From CAYUCJ01 sp049282265 (GTDB lineage Bacteria > Desulfobacterota > DSM-4660 > Desulfatiglandales > Desulfatiglandaceae), in NCBI GenBank assembly GCA_049282265.1, contig JBAPTR010000266.1:1-17791 (forward strand): a stretch of DNA of 17,791 nucleotides, in the 5' to 3' direction. Both the position numbers and the translations under genes were made by a program. The notes beneath the pieces were generated by a model, which did not search any database, was not told the DNA's origin, and saw only the letters and a program-made list of their open reading frames with translations. Below are positions 8,339 to 16,264 of the stretch, one piece after another. Within the stretch, counting starts at the first letter, position 1. The number at the start of each line of letters is the position of its first letter.

Positions 8339-10063
8339 ATGAGACAACACATTCCCCCAACCGGGCTGGACCGGGTTGCCTTGAAAAAGGCCCCGCCGGA
8401 TCTGGTCATCAATAACGGCCTACTCTTTAATTCCTTCACCGGTGAATTTATAGAGGGGCAATCCCTTTGGATCAAGGACGGCTGGATCGCCTACGCCGGC
8501 CCTGACAAAAGGCCCAAAACGGGCGATGGGACCGATTTCATGGATGCACGGGGCATGGTCCTGCTCCCGGGACTCATGGAAGGCCATACCCATATTCTGA
8601 ACCTTACGGGCATAGAAGAATTCGTGAGGCACGTGATCCCCTCCGGGACGACAACGGTGATTACGGAGACCATTGAACTGGCCACCATTGTGGGGATCGA
8701 TGGGATCAGGTATTTTGTACAGGGGATCGAGAACCAGCCGCTCCGTTTTTTCTATACCCTCTCCCCCTTGTGCGGGCTCATTCCTACTGTAGAAGCCAAT
8801 GTCCCCTCCAATGAAGACCTCCTCCCCTTTCTGGAGGCCCCCGGGTGCCTGGGGCTGGGAGAAATCTACTGGGGCAACTTGCTCCTTGAAGGCGTGCAGG
8901 GGGAACGGGTCAGGGAACTTGTCCGATTGACCCTGTCCATGGGAAAGCGGCTGGAAGGGCACTCTGCCGGGGCATCAGGCAGCAAACTTCAGGCCTACAC
9001 CTCTTTCGGCGTCTCTTCCTGCCACGAGCCTATCACGGAAAAAGAGGTACTGGAGCGACTCAGGCTCGGCTACTGGGTCATGATCAGGCAGGGGGCCATC
9101 CGCAAGGAACTGGATGGGGTCAAGGGGATTTTCCAGGCGCCTGTTGACAAACGCCGCCTGGTCCTCTGCACCGACAGTATGGACCCGGAAGGGTTCCTCT
9201 CCGAAGGATACCTGGACGCGGCCGTCCGCCATGCACTCCATCTGGGGATCGACCCCTCTCAGGTCTACCAGATGGTCACCCTGAACGTTGCGGAGCATTT
9301 CCGTCTGGATCACATACTGGGATCACTCTCACCCGGAAGACTTGCCGACATGGTGATCATCCCCTCGCCGGAGGATTACCACCCCCAGACCGTCATACGC
9401 GGTGGGAAAGTCATCTTTCAGGACGGGAAAAACCTGGTGGAGCCGAGAAACGCCTCTTTCCCGGAGGCCATGTTCCGGACGGTGAACATTCCTGAAATCC
9501 CGTCCATCCTGCCACCCAAGGAGGGGAGGGTGAGGGCGGTGGAAATGGTCACCAGGCTGGTGACAAAAGAGGCCATCGTGGAGCTCTCCGACCCAAGGGA
9601 ACCAGGGTGCCTGAACATGGCCCTGGCCATTGACCGGACCGGCGGGGGCGAGGCATTCTTAGGCTTTATCAAGGGATTCGGCCTCAAACAGGGGGCATGC
9701 GGATCCACCATGTGCTGGGATACGCCGGACATGATCGTCCTGGGCTGCGATGCCCTATCCATGGAGACGGTTATCGGAAGGTTGAAGGCCTCAGGTGGGG
9801 GGGCGGTCTATGCCATCGGCCGGGAAGTGGTGGCCGAATTTCCTGCCTCCTTATGCGGTGTGGTGACCGTGGAGCGCATGGAGACGGCCAGGGCCCAGGT
9901 TTGGGAATTTGAAGAAAAACTCCACCAAAACGGCGTCCCCTGGGAGAACCCCTTGCTCGCCTTGAACACCCAGGGCAATGCAGCCATTCCCCACTTTCGC
10001 CTGACCCATAACGGTTATGTGAGGATGAAAGACCGGACGGTTCTCCCCTTGGTGGTGGCATAG
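8339..10063 (+). CDS. Adenine-deaminase-like amidohydrolase, divergent
   Basis: The 574-residue protein has the length and two-part layout of Ade-type adenine deaminase (adenine to hypoxanthine and ammonia): a metal-dependent amidohydrolase barrel, then the C-terminal Ade domain with LGFIKGFGLKQGA (441-453). Likely metal and catalytic residues are kept: His83/His85 (GHTH), Glu175 (GLGEIYWG), His208 (EGHSAG), His229 (SSCHE) and Asp279 (LCTDS). Several signatures differ from classical Ade as I recall them: ESS after the HxH is LNL, SSDHE is SSCHE (Cys228), TDD is TDS (Ser280), and the C-terminal HDSHN is WDTPD (460-464). The substrate may therefore differ from adenine. The ribosome site before ATG 8339 is weak (ACGGAAAAATAG). 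It follows the cyclophilin by 69 bases with a hairpin between, so cotranscription is uncertain. Confidence 0.78.
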   Translation: MRQHIPPTGLDRVALKKAPPDLVINNGLLFNSFTGEFIEGQSLWIKDGWIAYAGPDKRPKTGDGTDFMDARGMVLLPGLMEGHTHILNLTGIEEFVRHVIPSGTTTVITETIELATIVGIDGIRYFVQGIENQPLRFFYTLSPLCGLIPTVEANVPSNEDLLPFLEAPGCLGLGEIYWGNLLLEGVQGERVRELVRLTLSMGKRLEGHSAGASGSKLQAYTSFGVSSCHEPITEKEVLERLRLGYWVMIRQGAIRKELDGVKGIFQAPVDKRRLVLCTDSMDPEGFLSEGYLDAAVRHALHLGIDPSQVYQMVTLNVAEHFRLDHILGSLSPGRLADMVIIPSPEDYHPQTVIRGGKVIFQDGKNLVEPRNASFPEAMFRTVNIPEIPSILPPKEGRVRAVEMVTRLVTKEAIVELSDPREPGCLNMALAIDRTGGGEAFLGFIKGFGLKQGACGSTMCWDTPDMIVLGCDALSMETVIGRLKASGGGAVYAIGREVVAEFPASLCGVVTVERMETARAQVWEFEEKLHQNGVPWENPLLALNTQGNAAIPHFRLTHNGYVRMKDRTVLPLVVA

Positions 10064-10093
10064 GGCTAAGGGCGTGTTGGGACCGGTCCTGAC
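10064..10093. other. Convergent intergenic gap with short palindrome
   Basis: Thirty bases separate the stops of the plus-strand deaminase-like gene and the minus-strand DUF3108 gene. The perfect palindrome GGACCGGTCC lies at 10080-10089. It has no loop or T-run, so it is not a good terminator. Confidence 0.4.
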
Positions 10094-10906
10094 TCACGGC
10101 GTCGTGAGCTCCGCCACAAAACTTCCTACTTTGACTTTGCTCTCCACCCTGACAGGGATCTTCGCGCCATCCGCGGCGAACCAGATCTTGAGGACGGCCT
10201 CCTTGCTCTTCTTGAATACACCGCCTATATGCTTCAGGTCGGGCAGAACCAGAAACGTATCGTAGCCCCTGTTCCCGACGCGAATCTTTTCCCTCTTGAC
10301 GACCTTTGCCTTGCCCATGACGCATTTCTTCCCGTCCGAGACTGGCACCTGGATTGTCTGTCCGACGTGAAGCGCCTGGAGTCGGAGGACATAGAAGATG
10401 GCAAGGGGATCAAATGTGCCGGAGAGGAGAGCCACCTTTTCCTCGACTTTGCCGTTTTTCTCATAGGTCGCGACCCGGGTATCCCAGTCGAAATGGACCG
10501 TTTCGTCCCTGTCCTTTTTGCCCCTGGTTTCTTTTCTGTAGAGGATGGAGTGGCTCATCCCGCTGTCGGTGAACGACTCTACGGTCTGTCTCAGTCTGTA
10601 AAAGAGGTCCACGAAGCTGGTGGTCGTACTGGTCATCATGAAATGGTAGGCCTTTACCCCCTCTATTCCCTTCATGGGCATGACTTCCAGGCGCATTTCC
10701 CCGGCCGGGATGTGAACCCAGCTTACCTCGTAGGAAAGTTTTTCGCCCGGACTGAAAGGCAAGGTGTTTTCGGCCAGTCCCCTCACCGGCCGGAAGACAC
10801 AAGCCAGGGTCATGAAAACCAGGAAAAACCTTTTTGTCCAGGTCATCCAGGAAGGGCTCCCAGCCAAAACCTTCTTGATGCTTCTAAAAGGATCACTCCC
10901 CTTCAT
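10094..10906 (-). CDS. DUF3108-domain exported protein
   Basis: The product has 270 residues from the ATG at 10906, or 250 from the in-frame ATG at 10846. The body opens with LPFSPGEKLSYEVSWVHIPAGEMRLEV, the recognisable start of the DUF3108 family, whose members are exported proteins of unknown function. The second Met is followed at once by a signal-like segment, TWTKRFFLVFMTLACVF, then GLAEN as a possible cleavage zone. This favours the shorter form or a long N-region, and neither start has a convincing ribosome site. The longer form overlaps the upstream small gene by 14 bases. The protein probably acts in the periplasm or outer envelope. Being third in the ArsA-like operon suggests, but does not show, a shared envelope or targeting role. 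Confidence 0.82.
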   Translation of the reverse strand: MKGSDPFRSIKKVLAGSPSWMTWTKRFFLVFMTLACVFRPVRGLAENTLPFSPGEKLSYEVSWVHIPAGEMRLEVMPMKGIEGVKAYHFMMTSTTTSFVDLFYRLRQTVESFTDSGMSHSILYRKETRGKKDRDETVHFDWDTRVATYEKNGKVEEKVALLSGTFDPLAIFYVLRLQALHVGQTIQVPVSDGKKCVMGKAKVVKREKIRVGNRGYDTFLVLPDLKHIGGVFKKSKEAVLKIWFAADGAKIPVRVESKVKVGSFVAELTTP

Positions 10907-11138
10907 CTTCGACCTTGATCCTGGTTATTCTCTTTCCGCCATCCCCGGGCTCCTCTTTTTCGAGTTCTTCTATGCGTTTGTCAACGAAGGTCCTGACACC
11001 CTTCAAAAACTCGATGCGGGCGCCTGTGAGATGTCCAAAAAAAGGTGATTTTTTCCCGAAGATCTCTTCCAGATCCCTGAAAAGCGTTCTCACCGGGCAT
11101 CCATAAGCGGATTTTTCCGTCTTCTTGTCTTCATCCAT
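10893..11138 (-). CDS. Small charged protein of unknown function
   Basis: The 81-residue product is not a family I recognise. It is acidic and basic in patches and lacks a signal peptide or membrane segment. A central segment, GARIEFLKGVRTFVDKRIEE, looks helical, possibly coiled coil, followed by a charged tail ending KVEDEGE. The start is ATG 11138 because GGAGG lies 8 bases upstream; a GTG at 11147 is in frame but overlaps that site. Its start overlaps the ArsA-like gene by 8 bases and its end overlaps the DUF3108 gene by up to 14, so translation of the trio is likely coupled. That arrangement argues it is a real gene and perhaps a partner of the ATPase. Confidence 0.7.
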   Translation of the reverse strand: MDEDKKTEKSAYGCPVRTLFRDLEEIFGKKSPFFGHLTGARIEFLKGVRTFVDKRIEELEKEEPGDGGKRITRIKVEDEGE

Positions 11139-12324
11139 TTTTGTCACCTCCGAAATAGACTTGGAGATACTGGTCCTCGAGCCTGGCCCTGATGGACGTG
11201 GCGGCGGCCACCTGTCTCGGGAGCAAAAGGTGCATCTTGAAACTCCCCACCCGGACGATCAGTTCATCGGAAATCTTGTTCAGATCAATGTGGTCCTTTT
11301 CGGCGAAGGGCAATTTCAGGGTCAGTCGATATTCACCGTTCTGTTTGCATAACTGAAATGCCTGCCCCGTGAAGAAACGATCGAGGGGATTCCTTTGGCC
11401 GTATATTGCATCTGCCAGGCGGCCGAGGCTCTCCAGCCCCAGGACCTCTTCCCTGAAGAGATTGACCGGTAAGATGGGGACAGGGGTGAAATAGTCTTCC
11501 GCCTGGGCCAGATAAGCTTCCTGGCTTTTCCGCCACCGGCTGAAATAGTTGTCGGTCACTTCTTCGGGAAACACCCTGTTCATGATGATGGCATCAACGT
11601 GCATCTTGTATAGGTGGAAATACATGAAGGCCCGTTGTGTCTCCCTCAAAACGATTTTTTCGGGATTGGTCACCAGACGCACGGAGGTGATATCCGGGTC
11701 CGTGAGGATCTCATCGACCCCTCTCAACCGCTCGAAGAGGCGTTCGATGGCATCAAAATATTCGGTACCGGGGAGCGGGATATCGTAGAACCGTTTGGCC
11801 ACCGGGCGAACGTATTTGGCCACGGTCTTTTCAAGCCGGAATATCTTCTTGATGTACCAATCGAGCGTGGTGGGTATGCTGATGAATCTGAGGGACTCCC
11901 CGGTGGGCGCGCAGTCCAGGATAATGACGTCATACGCCTTTTGCTGAACATACTGGTTGATGTAGAGGAGCAGGCTCACTTCCTCCATCCCCGGCAGGAT
12001 GGCCAGTTCCTCGGCCAGGATTTCATCCAGGCCGCTCGTGTTGAGGAGGGTTGAGATGTATTTGTGGATATCGCCCCAGTTCTTCTCGATTTCTTCCTGG
12101 ATGTCCAGCTCCTGGATCCACAGGTTTTCAGCAACCTGGACCGGCTTTCCCCTGTTGTGATCCAGGAGATCCTTGTCAAGATCAAAGATGTCCGACAGGC
12201 TGTGGGCCACATCCAGGGAGAGGATGATGGTGCGTTTTTTCAATTGGGCGGCCTTCAGTCCCGTTGCCGCCGCCGCGCTCGTCTTACCGACGCCCCCTTT
12301 CCCCGCAAAGAAAATGATCCTCAT
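11131..12324 (-). CDS. ArsA/GET3-family ATPase with C-terminal HSP20-like domain
   Basis: The 397-residue product is a deviant-Walker P-loop ATPase of the ArsA/GET3 group, whose members drive arsenite export or deliver tail-anchored membrane proteins. The P-loop GKGGVGKT is at 8-15. Switch I reads DVAHSLSD (38-45; usually DPAHS), the ELAILPGMEE segment is at 106-115, and switch II is DCAPTGE (137-143). Residues from about 325 to the end (YRLTLKLPFAEKDHIDLNKI and onward) match the HSP20-like domain found at the end of some bacterial ArsA proteins. It is a single ATPase unit, half the size of classical ArsA, and I see no arsenite-binding cysteine trio, no arsB and no arsR. Client-protein handling or envelope targeting is thus more likely than arsenic resistance. 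GGGAGG lies before the ATG. Confidence 0.88.
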   Translation of the reverse strand: MRIIFFAGKGGVGKTSAAAATGLKAAQLKKRTIILSLDVAHSLSDIFDLDKDLLDHNRGKPVQVAENLWIQELDIQEEIEKNWGDIHKYISTLLNTSGLDEILAEELAILPGMEEVSLLLYINQYVQQKAYDVIILDCAPTGESLRFISIPTTLDWYIKKIFRLEKTVAKYVRPVAKRFYDIPLPGTEYFDAIERLFERLRGVDEILTDPDITSVRLVTNPEKIVLRETQRAFMYFHLYKMHVDAIIMNRVFPEEVTDNYFSRWRKSQEAYLAQAEDYFTPVPILPVNLFREEVLGLESLGRLADAIYGQRNPLDRFFTGQAFQLCKQNGEYRLTLKLPFAEKDHIDLNKISDELIVRVGSFKMHLLLPRQVAAATSIRARLEDQYLQVYFGGDKNG

Positions 12325-12459
12325 GGAGTCCTCCCTGAGCTGACTTCGTAAAAAAACTGATTTGGCAAATAGGATACCATACCAGGGCTCGGAAAATCCA
12401 CAAAAGTCCTGTTCTTAAACTTCCATCGAAGTGACCTTGTCCTACAAACCCAAGGAAAC

Positions 12460-12537
12460 GGATCTGAGAATCTTTTTCATGTGCTTTCTCGTAGTGCACT
12501 TGGCAACTCACTTCTGCATGGACGACTATTTGGGGTT
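12460..12537 (-). repeat. Dispersed intergenic repeat, copy B
   Basis: Read on the minus strand from 12537, it begins AACCCCAAATAGTCGTCCAT and continues with TTGCCAAGTGCACTACGAGA and TGAAAAAGATTCTCAG, matching copy A (22-98) over its whole length with scattered changes and a one-base indel. It points away from copy C. Confidence 0.75.
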
Positions 12538-12588
12538 CACTCCTGTTAAACCCTGCGCGCTTCTGTGACGTATCGCTGAACCCCAAAT
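12528..12588. repeat. Perfect 12-bp inverted repeat joining repeat copies B and C
   Basis: ATTTGGGGTTCA (12528-12539) and TGAACCCCAAAT (12577-12588) are exact reverse complements separated by 37 bases. They are the outer tips of copies B and C, so the two copies form a head-to-head palindromic unit. Copy A has a similar short inverted tip at 4-28. Confidence 0.8.
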
Positions 12589-12642
12589 CGGCGGCCATCC
12601 CTTCCGGAGTGTTTAGAAAGCATTTGAAAAAGATTGTCAGGT
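12579..12642 (+). repeat. Dispersed intergenic repeat, copy C (shorter)
   Basis: It starts AACCCCAAATCGGCGGCCAT and ends AGAAAGCATTTGAAAAAGAT followed by TGTCAGG. Both ends match copies A and B, but the middle GTGCACTA block is missing or changed, so it looks like a degenerate or internally deleted copy. It lies just downstream of the dehydrogenase stop. Confidence 0.6.
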
Positions 12643-12672
12643 TCGGCCTCACACCACAATCGCCTGCAACGA

Positions 12673-13950
12673 TTACCAGTAGCGCATGGCATCTTCGAAA
12701 ATTCCGGCCAATGCCTCACCGTCCACCGGGCGGGGAGACAGCTTGGTCACCCGGTGCTGCGGAAGGGTCCCTTCCACCAGTTTGGGGATATCGTCAGGGG
12801 TATAGCCCACGCCGCTCAGGCCGTTCGGGATTTTCACCCGCTTCATCACTTCGATAATCTTGTCGGCCAGGATTTCCCCCGCATCTTCCAGCCTGGCCCC
12901 GGAAACATCCGCGCCAATGGCCTCGGCAGCCCGCAGATGCCTTTCGGGACAACCGCTGGCAGTGAAGCGAAATGCCGCAGGTGCGTTCAGCACAACCGCC
13001 ATACCGTGGGGGATCATCGGGTGGTCGGCTGGATACCCTTCCGGATGGTAGTCCTTGACCATTCCGGACACGGGATAGGACATGCCGTGGGGGATGGTCA
13101 GGCCGGCGTTCCCGAAGCCGAGACCCGCGAAACAGGCGGCAAGCAGCATCATGCCGCGGGCCTTACTGTCCTCGGAGTCTTCCACGGCCCGGATGAAGTA
13201 TTTTCCAACGATACGCATGGTCTCAAGCGCCCAGATGTCACTGATGGGGTTGGACCCCTGGTATGCCGGACGCAAGATGGGCCGTTCAGGGCGCTCTCTC
13301 TGGCTGAATGGCAGGGTTGTATAGGATTCAATGGCGTGGGTGAATACGTCCAGCCCCGTGCACGCGGCCGCCATGGGCGGCAGAGACCGTGTATTGTCCG
13401 GGTCGACGATTCCCAGGGTGGGTTTGAGCCGTCTATCGGCGATACCCGTTTTGGCGTGCATTGCCTCGAGGTCGAAAATCGCGACCCCTGTTGTTTCGCT
13501 CCCGGTCCCCGCAGTAGTCGGGATGGCATAAAGGGGCTTGAGTTCCCCCGGAACCGGGAGGCCCTTTCCAATGGGCGGGTTCACGTAGTCCAGCAAATCC
13601 GCCGGGTAGGAGGAAAAGAGGTTCGCCACCTTGGCCGTATCCATGGTGGAGCCGCCACCCACGGCGACAAACCCGTCAAATTCACCTGCCACGGCAAAGG
13701 CGATGGCTTCCTGGAAAGAGGAATCAGTGGGCTCTATCCTGACCCTGTCAAACAAAGAATAGGCCACCTTTTCCTCGGAAAGGGCTTCCAAAACCGTCTG
13801 GACCGGGACCAGATCCCTGAGAACAGGGTCCGTGAGAACCATCACCCGGTTTACCCCCCGCTCCGAGAGATCCATACCCACCTCGCGGGTCGCTCCCTGC
13901 CCGAAACGGATACTCGATGCCGCCATCTCAAAAGCGTACTCATGTTCCAT
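12673..13950 (-). CDS. Iron-containing alcohol dehydrogenase, hydroxyacid-oxoacid transhydrogenase (ADHFE1) type
   Basis: The 425-residue product belongs to the group III iron alcohol dehydrogenases and closely follows the hydroxyacid-oxoacid transhydrogenase subgroup, which oxidises 4-hydroxybutyrate to succinic semialdehyde while reducing 2-oxoglutarate. Shared blocks with animal ADHFE1, from memory, include YAFEMAASSIRFGQG (5-19), RIEPTDSSF, VAVGGGSTMDT (96-105), TTAGTGSETTGVAIFD and RPAYQGSNPISDIWA. Metal ligands are likely Asp201, His205, His288 and His315. GGAGAAGGAA directly before ATG 13950 sets the start; longer in-frame extensions run into the upstream gene and lack family sequence. 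It follows the AICAR transformylase gene by 28 bases, so the two are probably cotranscribed. The in vivo substrate pair is not proven. Confidence 0.88.
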   Translation of the reverse strand: MEHEYAFEMAASSIRFGQGATREVGMDLSERGVNRVMVLTDPVLRDLVPVQTVLEALSEEKVAYSLFDRVRIEPTDSSFQEAIAFAVAGEFDGFVAVGGGSTMDTAKVANLFSSYPADLLDYVNPPIGKGLPVPGELKPLYAIPTTAGTGSETTGVAIFDLEAMHAKTGIADRRLKPTLGIVDPDNTRSLPPMAAACTGLDVFTHAIESYTTLPFSQRERPERPILRPAYQGSNPISDIWALETMRIVGKYFIRAVEDSEDSKARGMMLLAACFAGLGFGNAGLTIPHGMSYPVSGMVKDYHPEGYPADHPMIPHGMAVVLNAPAAFRFTASGCPERHLRAAEAIGADVSGARLEDAGEILADKIIEVMKRVKIPNGLSGVGYTPDDIPKLVEGTLPQHRVTKLSPRPVDGEALAGIFEDAMRYW

Positions 13951-13978
13951 TTCCTTCTCCTTCCCGTAAGACAGATGC

Positions 13979-15274
13979 TCAGTGCTTGAAGGCGCGCTGG
14001 CCTGTAAAGACCATGGTAACCTTTGGGTCGGCTTCGTTGCACGCCTCGATGGCCTCGAAATCCCTGAGCGACCCGCCGGGATGGACAATGGCCCGAATAC
14101 CCTCGCGAATGGCCACGTCCACCCCGTCCCTGAACGGGAAAAAGGCATCGGAGACCATGGTCGCTCCCGTCAGCCCTCCATTGGCTTCTTCGGTTTCCCG
14201 GTCGATATCTTCCTTGAGTTGGGCGTCTTTCTCGCCTTTTGCGACCATCAGCTCCAGGTCCTTGTAGGGAATACCATGCTTTTTGAAACAGAGGGAGTCC
14301 GCGTACTTGGTGTAGGCCTTGAAGATGGCTATCTCAGCCACGCCCACCCGGTCCTGTTCGCCGGTGCCGATGCCCACGGTCACCCCGTCCTTGACATAAA
14401 TCACCGAATTGGACGTAACGCCCTGTTCCACCTGCCAGCCGAAGAGCATGTCTGCGTATTCTTCTTTTGTAGGAGTCCTTTCAATGCGGTAGACTTTTCC
14501 TTTGTACTCGCAACGGGCCGGCTGGAAGTCATGAGAGGATACTATGGCATTCAGGGGCGACTGCTGGACGATGAGGCCACCGTCCATCAGGGATTTGAAA
14601 TCCACGAAACGCATGGCCCCAAAAGCGGAGAGCCCATCCATCCGGTCTATGCGAATGATGCGGAGATTGGCCCTCGAAGCGAGCCTCTCAACGGTTCCAT
14701 CCTCGAAATCCGGGGCCGCCACCACCTCCAGGTAATTTTCAGTGATCATCTCCGCCGTGGCAAGATCCACCGGACGGTTGAAGAGGGCGCATCCGCCGAA
14801 AGCGGCGATGCGGTCGGCCATGTTCGCCCGGTCATAGGCATCCGAAAGGGTGGCCCCATAGGCCACACCGCAGGGGTTGTTGTGCTTCAGGATGACGGCT
14901 GCCGGCCCCGCGGTGAGGTATTTCATGATATTGAGGGCATTGTCCACGTCCGTCAGGTTGATCTTTCCCGGGTGCTTCCCGCTCTGGACCATATCCTCTT
15001 CTGAAACGGCGGAGACCAGGCCGCGTCCCGGCTCGATGAAACGGCAATCTCCCAGCACCAGATTTCCGTTCACGAGTTCGTAAAGAGCCGCTTCCTGCCC
15101 AGGATTCTCACCGTATCGGAGCCCCTTTTCGATCACATCACCGGTCTTTTCGTCCCTGATCTTCCAGGTGCGCTTTCGATACACCAGGACCTGATCACCG
15201 AAGTGGATGCTCATTTCAGGAGGGAAGTGATCATCCATCATGGTTCGATAGGCTTTCTTGAGGTCTTCACTCAT
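13979..15274 (-). CDS. Stand-alone AICAR transformylase (PurH C-terminal domain type)
   Basis: The 431-residue enzyme should transfer a formyl group from 10-formyltetrahydrofolate to AICAR in purine synthesis, giving FAICAR. It carries the transformylase signatures LRYGENPGQ (52-60), KHNNPCGVA (130-138, with the catalytic Lys-His pair), SNSVIYVKDGVTVGIGTG, SDAFFPFRDGVDVAI, and a C-terminal HPGGSLRDFEAI ending in FTGQRAFKH. The usual PurH N-terminal IMP cyclohydrolase (MGS-like) domain of about 200 residues is absent, so that step must be encoded elsewhere. GGAGG six bases before ATG 15274 confirms a natural start rather than a truncation. It lies 99 bases downstream of folE2, which supplies the first step of the folate cofactor route, and 28 bases before the dehydrogenase gene. 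Confidence 0.88.
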   Translation of the reverse strand: MSEDLKKAYRTMMDDHFPPEMSIHFGDQVLVYRKRTWKIRDEKTGDVIEKGLRYGENPGQEAALYELVNGNLVLGDCRFIEPGRGLVSAVSEEDMVQSGKHPGKINLTDVDNALNIMKYLTAGPAAVILKHNNPCGVAYGATLSDAYDRANMADRIAAFGGCALFNRPVDLATAEMITENYLEVVAAPDFEDGTVERLASRANLRIIRIDRMDGLSAFGAMRFVDFKSLMDGGLIVQQSPLNAIVSSHDFQPARCEYKGKVYRIERTPTKEEYADMLFGWQVEQGVTSNSVIYVKDGVTVGIGTGEQDRVGVAEIAIFKAYTKYADSLCFKKHGIPYKDLELMVAKGEKDAQLKEDIDRETEEANGGLTGATMVSDAFFPFRDGVDVAIREGIRAIVHPGGSLRDFEAIEACNEADPKVTMVFTGQRAFKH

Positions 15275-15327
15275 GGGGTTCCTCCGTTCCTTATTTTTCT
15301 TCTGTTAAGTTTTGTGGACTGACCAAT

Positions 15328-15369
15328 GGTTTAACCGGCTCAACCTGATAACGGGGAAACGGGTTAACC
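15328..15369. other. Imperfect inverted repeat between folE2 and the transformylase gene
   Basis: GGTTTAACC (15328-15336) and GGTTAACC (15362-15369) can pair over 8 bp with one bulged T around a loop of about 25 bases. Each arm is itself near-palindromic, and no T-run follows in the reading direction. It could be an operator or chance. Confidence 0.25.
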
Positions 15370-15373
15370 TACC

Positions 15374-16144
15374 TTATGCCTTGTGTTTCTCAACATACGC
15401 ATAAGCGCTGTGGTTGTGGATTGACTCGAAGTTTTCGGATTCCACGGAGAACCAAGTAATATTGGGGTCATCGTTCAGTTTGAGAGCGATTTCCCGGACG
15501 ATGTCTTCCACAAACATGGGGTTTTCGTAGGCCTTCTCCGTCACAAATTTCTCGTCTTCCCGCTTGAGAACCGAGTAGACATCGCTGGATGCCGATTCCT
15601 CGACGAGCCTGATCAAATCCTCGAGCCAGACGAATTTTTTAAATCGGACCTGGAGGCATACCTCGCCCCGCTGGTTGTGGGCTCCGTAATCGCTGATTTC
15701 CTTTGAACAGGGGCAGAGGGTGGAAATGGGGACGCGGATGATGGTGACCAGGTCGCTTCCGTGGTTCAGGGAACCTTTGAAGGTGCACTCGTATTCCATG
15801 AGGCCTTGGGCACCGCTTACCGGCGCGGATTTGTTTATGAAATAGGGGAAGGTAATTTCCATGTGAGCGCTCTCGGCGTTGAGCCGGGACATCACCTCCT
15901 CCAGGATCTCTGAAAAATTCTGGAGGGAAATGCGGCGGCTGTGCTCATTGAGTATTTCAACGAACCGGCTCATGTGGGTTCCCTTGTAATAACGCGGCAG
16001 GCTGACATACATATTGATCCTGGCGACGGTCTGCTGCTCTCCCATGTCCTTGTCCAGGACCGTAATGGGGTAGCGGATCCCCTTCACGCCCACCTGATCT
16101 ATGTCTATGTTTCTGGTATCTTTATGATTTTGGATATCTTTCAT
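15374..16144 (-). CDS. folE2: GTP cyclohydrolase FolE2 (type IB)
   Basis: The 256-residue enzyme converts GTP to 7,8-dihydroneopterin triphosphate, the entry step to folate and to queuosine-type deazapurines. FolE2 signatures are complete: GIRYPI (22-27), YVSLPRYYKGTHMSRFVE (46-63), PISTLCPCSKEISDYGAHNQ (139-158), YENPMFVEDIVRE and SIHNHSAYAYVE (241-252). By family knowledge the metal site should be Cys144, His156, Glu207 and a C-terminal His (243 or 245). The start is ATG 16144 with AGGA 7 bases before it; an in-frame GTG at 16159 would place that site inside the gene. In other bacteria folE2 is often zinc-regulated, but I see no clear Zur box here. It heads a likely unit with the transformylase and dehydrogenase genes. 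Confidence 0.95.
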   Translation of the reverse strand: MKDIQNHKDTRNIDIDQVGVKGIRYPITVLDKDMGEQQTVARINMYVSLPRYYKGTHMSRFVEILNEHSRRISLQNFSEILEEVMSRLNAESAHMEITFPYFINKSAPVSGAQGLMEYECTFKGSLNHGSDLVTIIRVPISTLCPCSKEISDYGAHNQRGEVCLQVRFKKFVWLEDLIRLVEESASSDVYSVLKREDEKFVTEKAYENPMFVEDIVREIALKLNDDPNITWFSVESENFESIHNHSAYAYVEKHKA

Positions 16145-16213
16145 GGCTAAGTCCTGCACAATGATATGATCATTCCCCTATCTTATTTGCCTTCCGAAGT
16201 CAACAGAAACCGC

Positions 16214-16243
16214 GCTATAATGGCCAAGGATTGCGGGTGTGAA
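16214..16243 (-). promoter_or_regulatory. Predicted promoter of folE2
   Basis: On the minus strand, TTCACA (16243-16238) and TATAGC (16219-16214) are separated by 18 bases, with the -10 box about 70 bases before the folE2 ATG. The boxes match the consensus at 5 of 6 and 4 of 6 positions. By-eye prediction. Confidence 0.35.
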
Positions 16244-16264
16244 CTGGTGTGACGGGAATCGGAA

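Larger units (their letters stand above)
12325..12672. other. Gene-free region between two minus-strand units, containing repeat copies B and C
   Basis: I see no credible gene in these 348 bases. They contain two head-to-head copies of the dispersed repeat and a perfect 12-bp inverted repeat (12528-12539 with 12577-12588). The part nearest the ArsA-like gene (12325-12459) probably holds its promoter, but no convincing -35/-10 pair stands out. No intrinsic terminator for the dehydrogenase gene was seen. Confidence 0.5.
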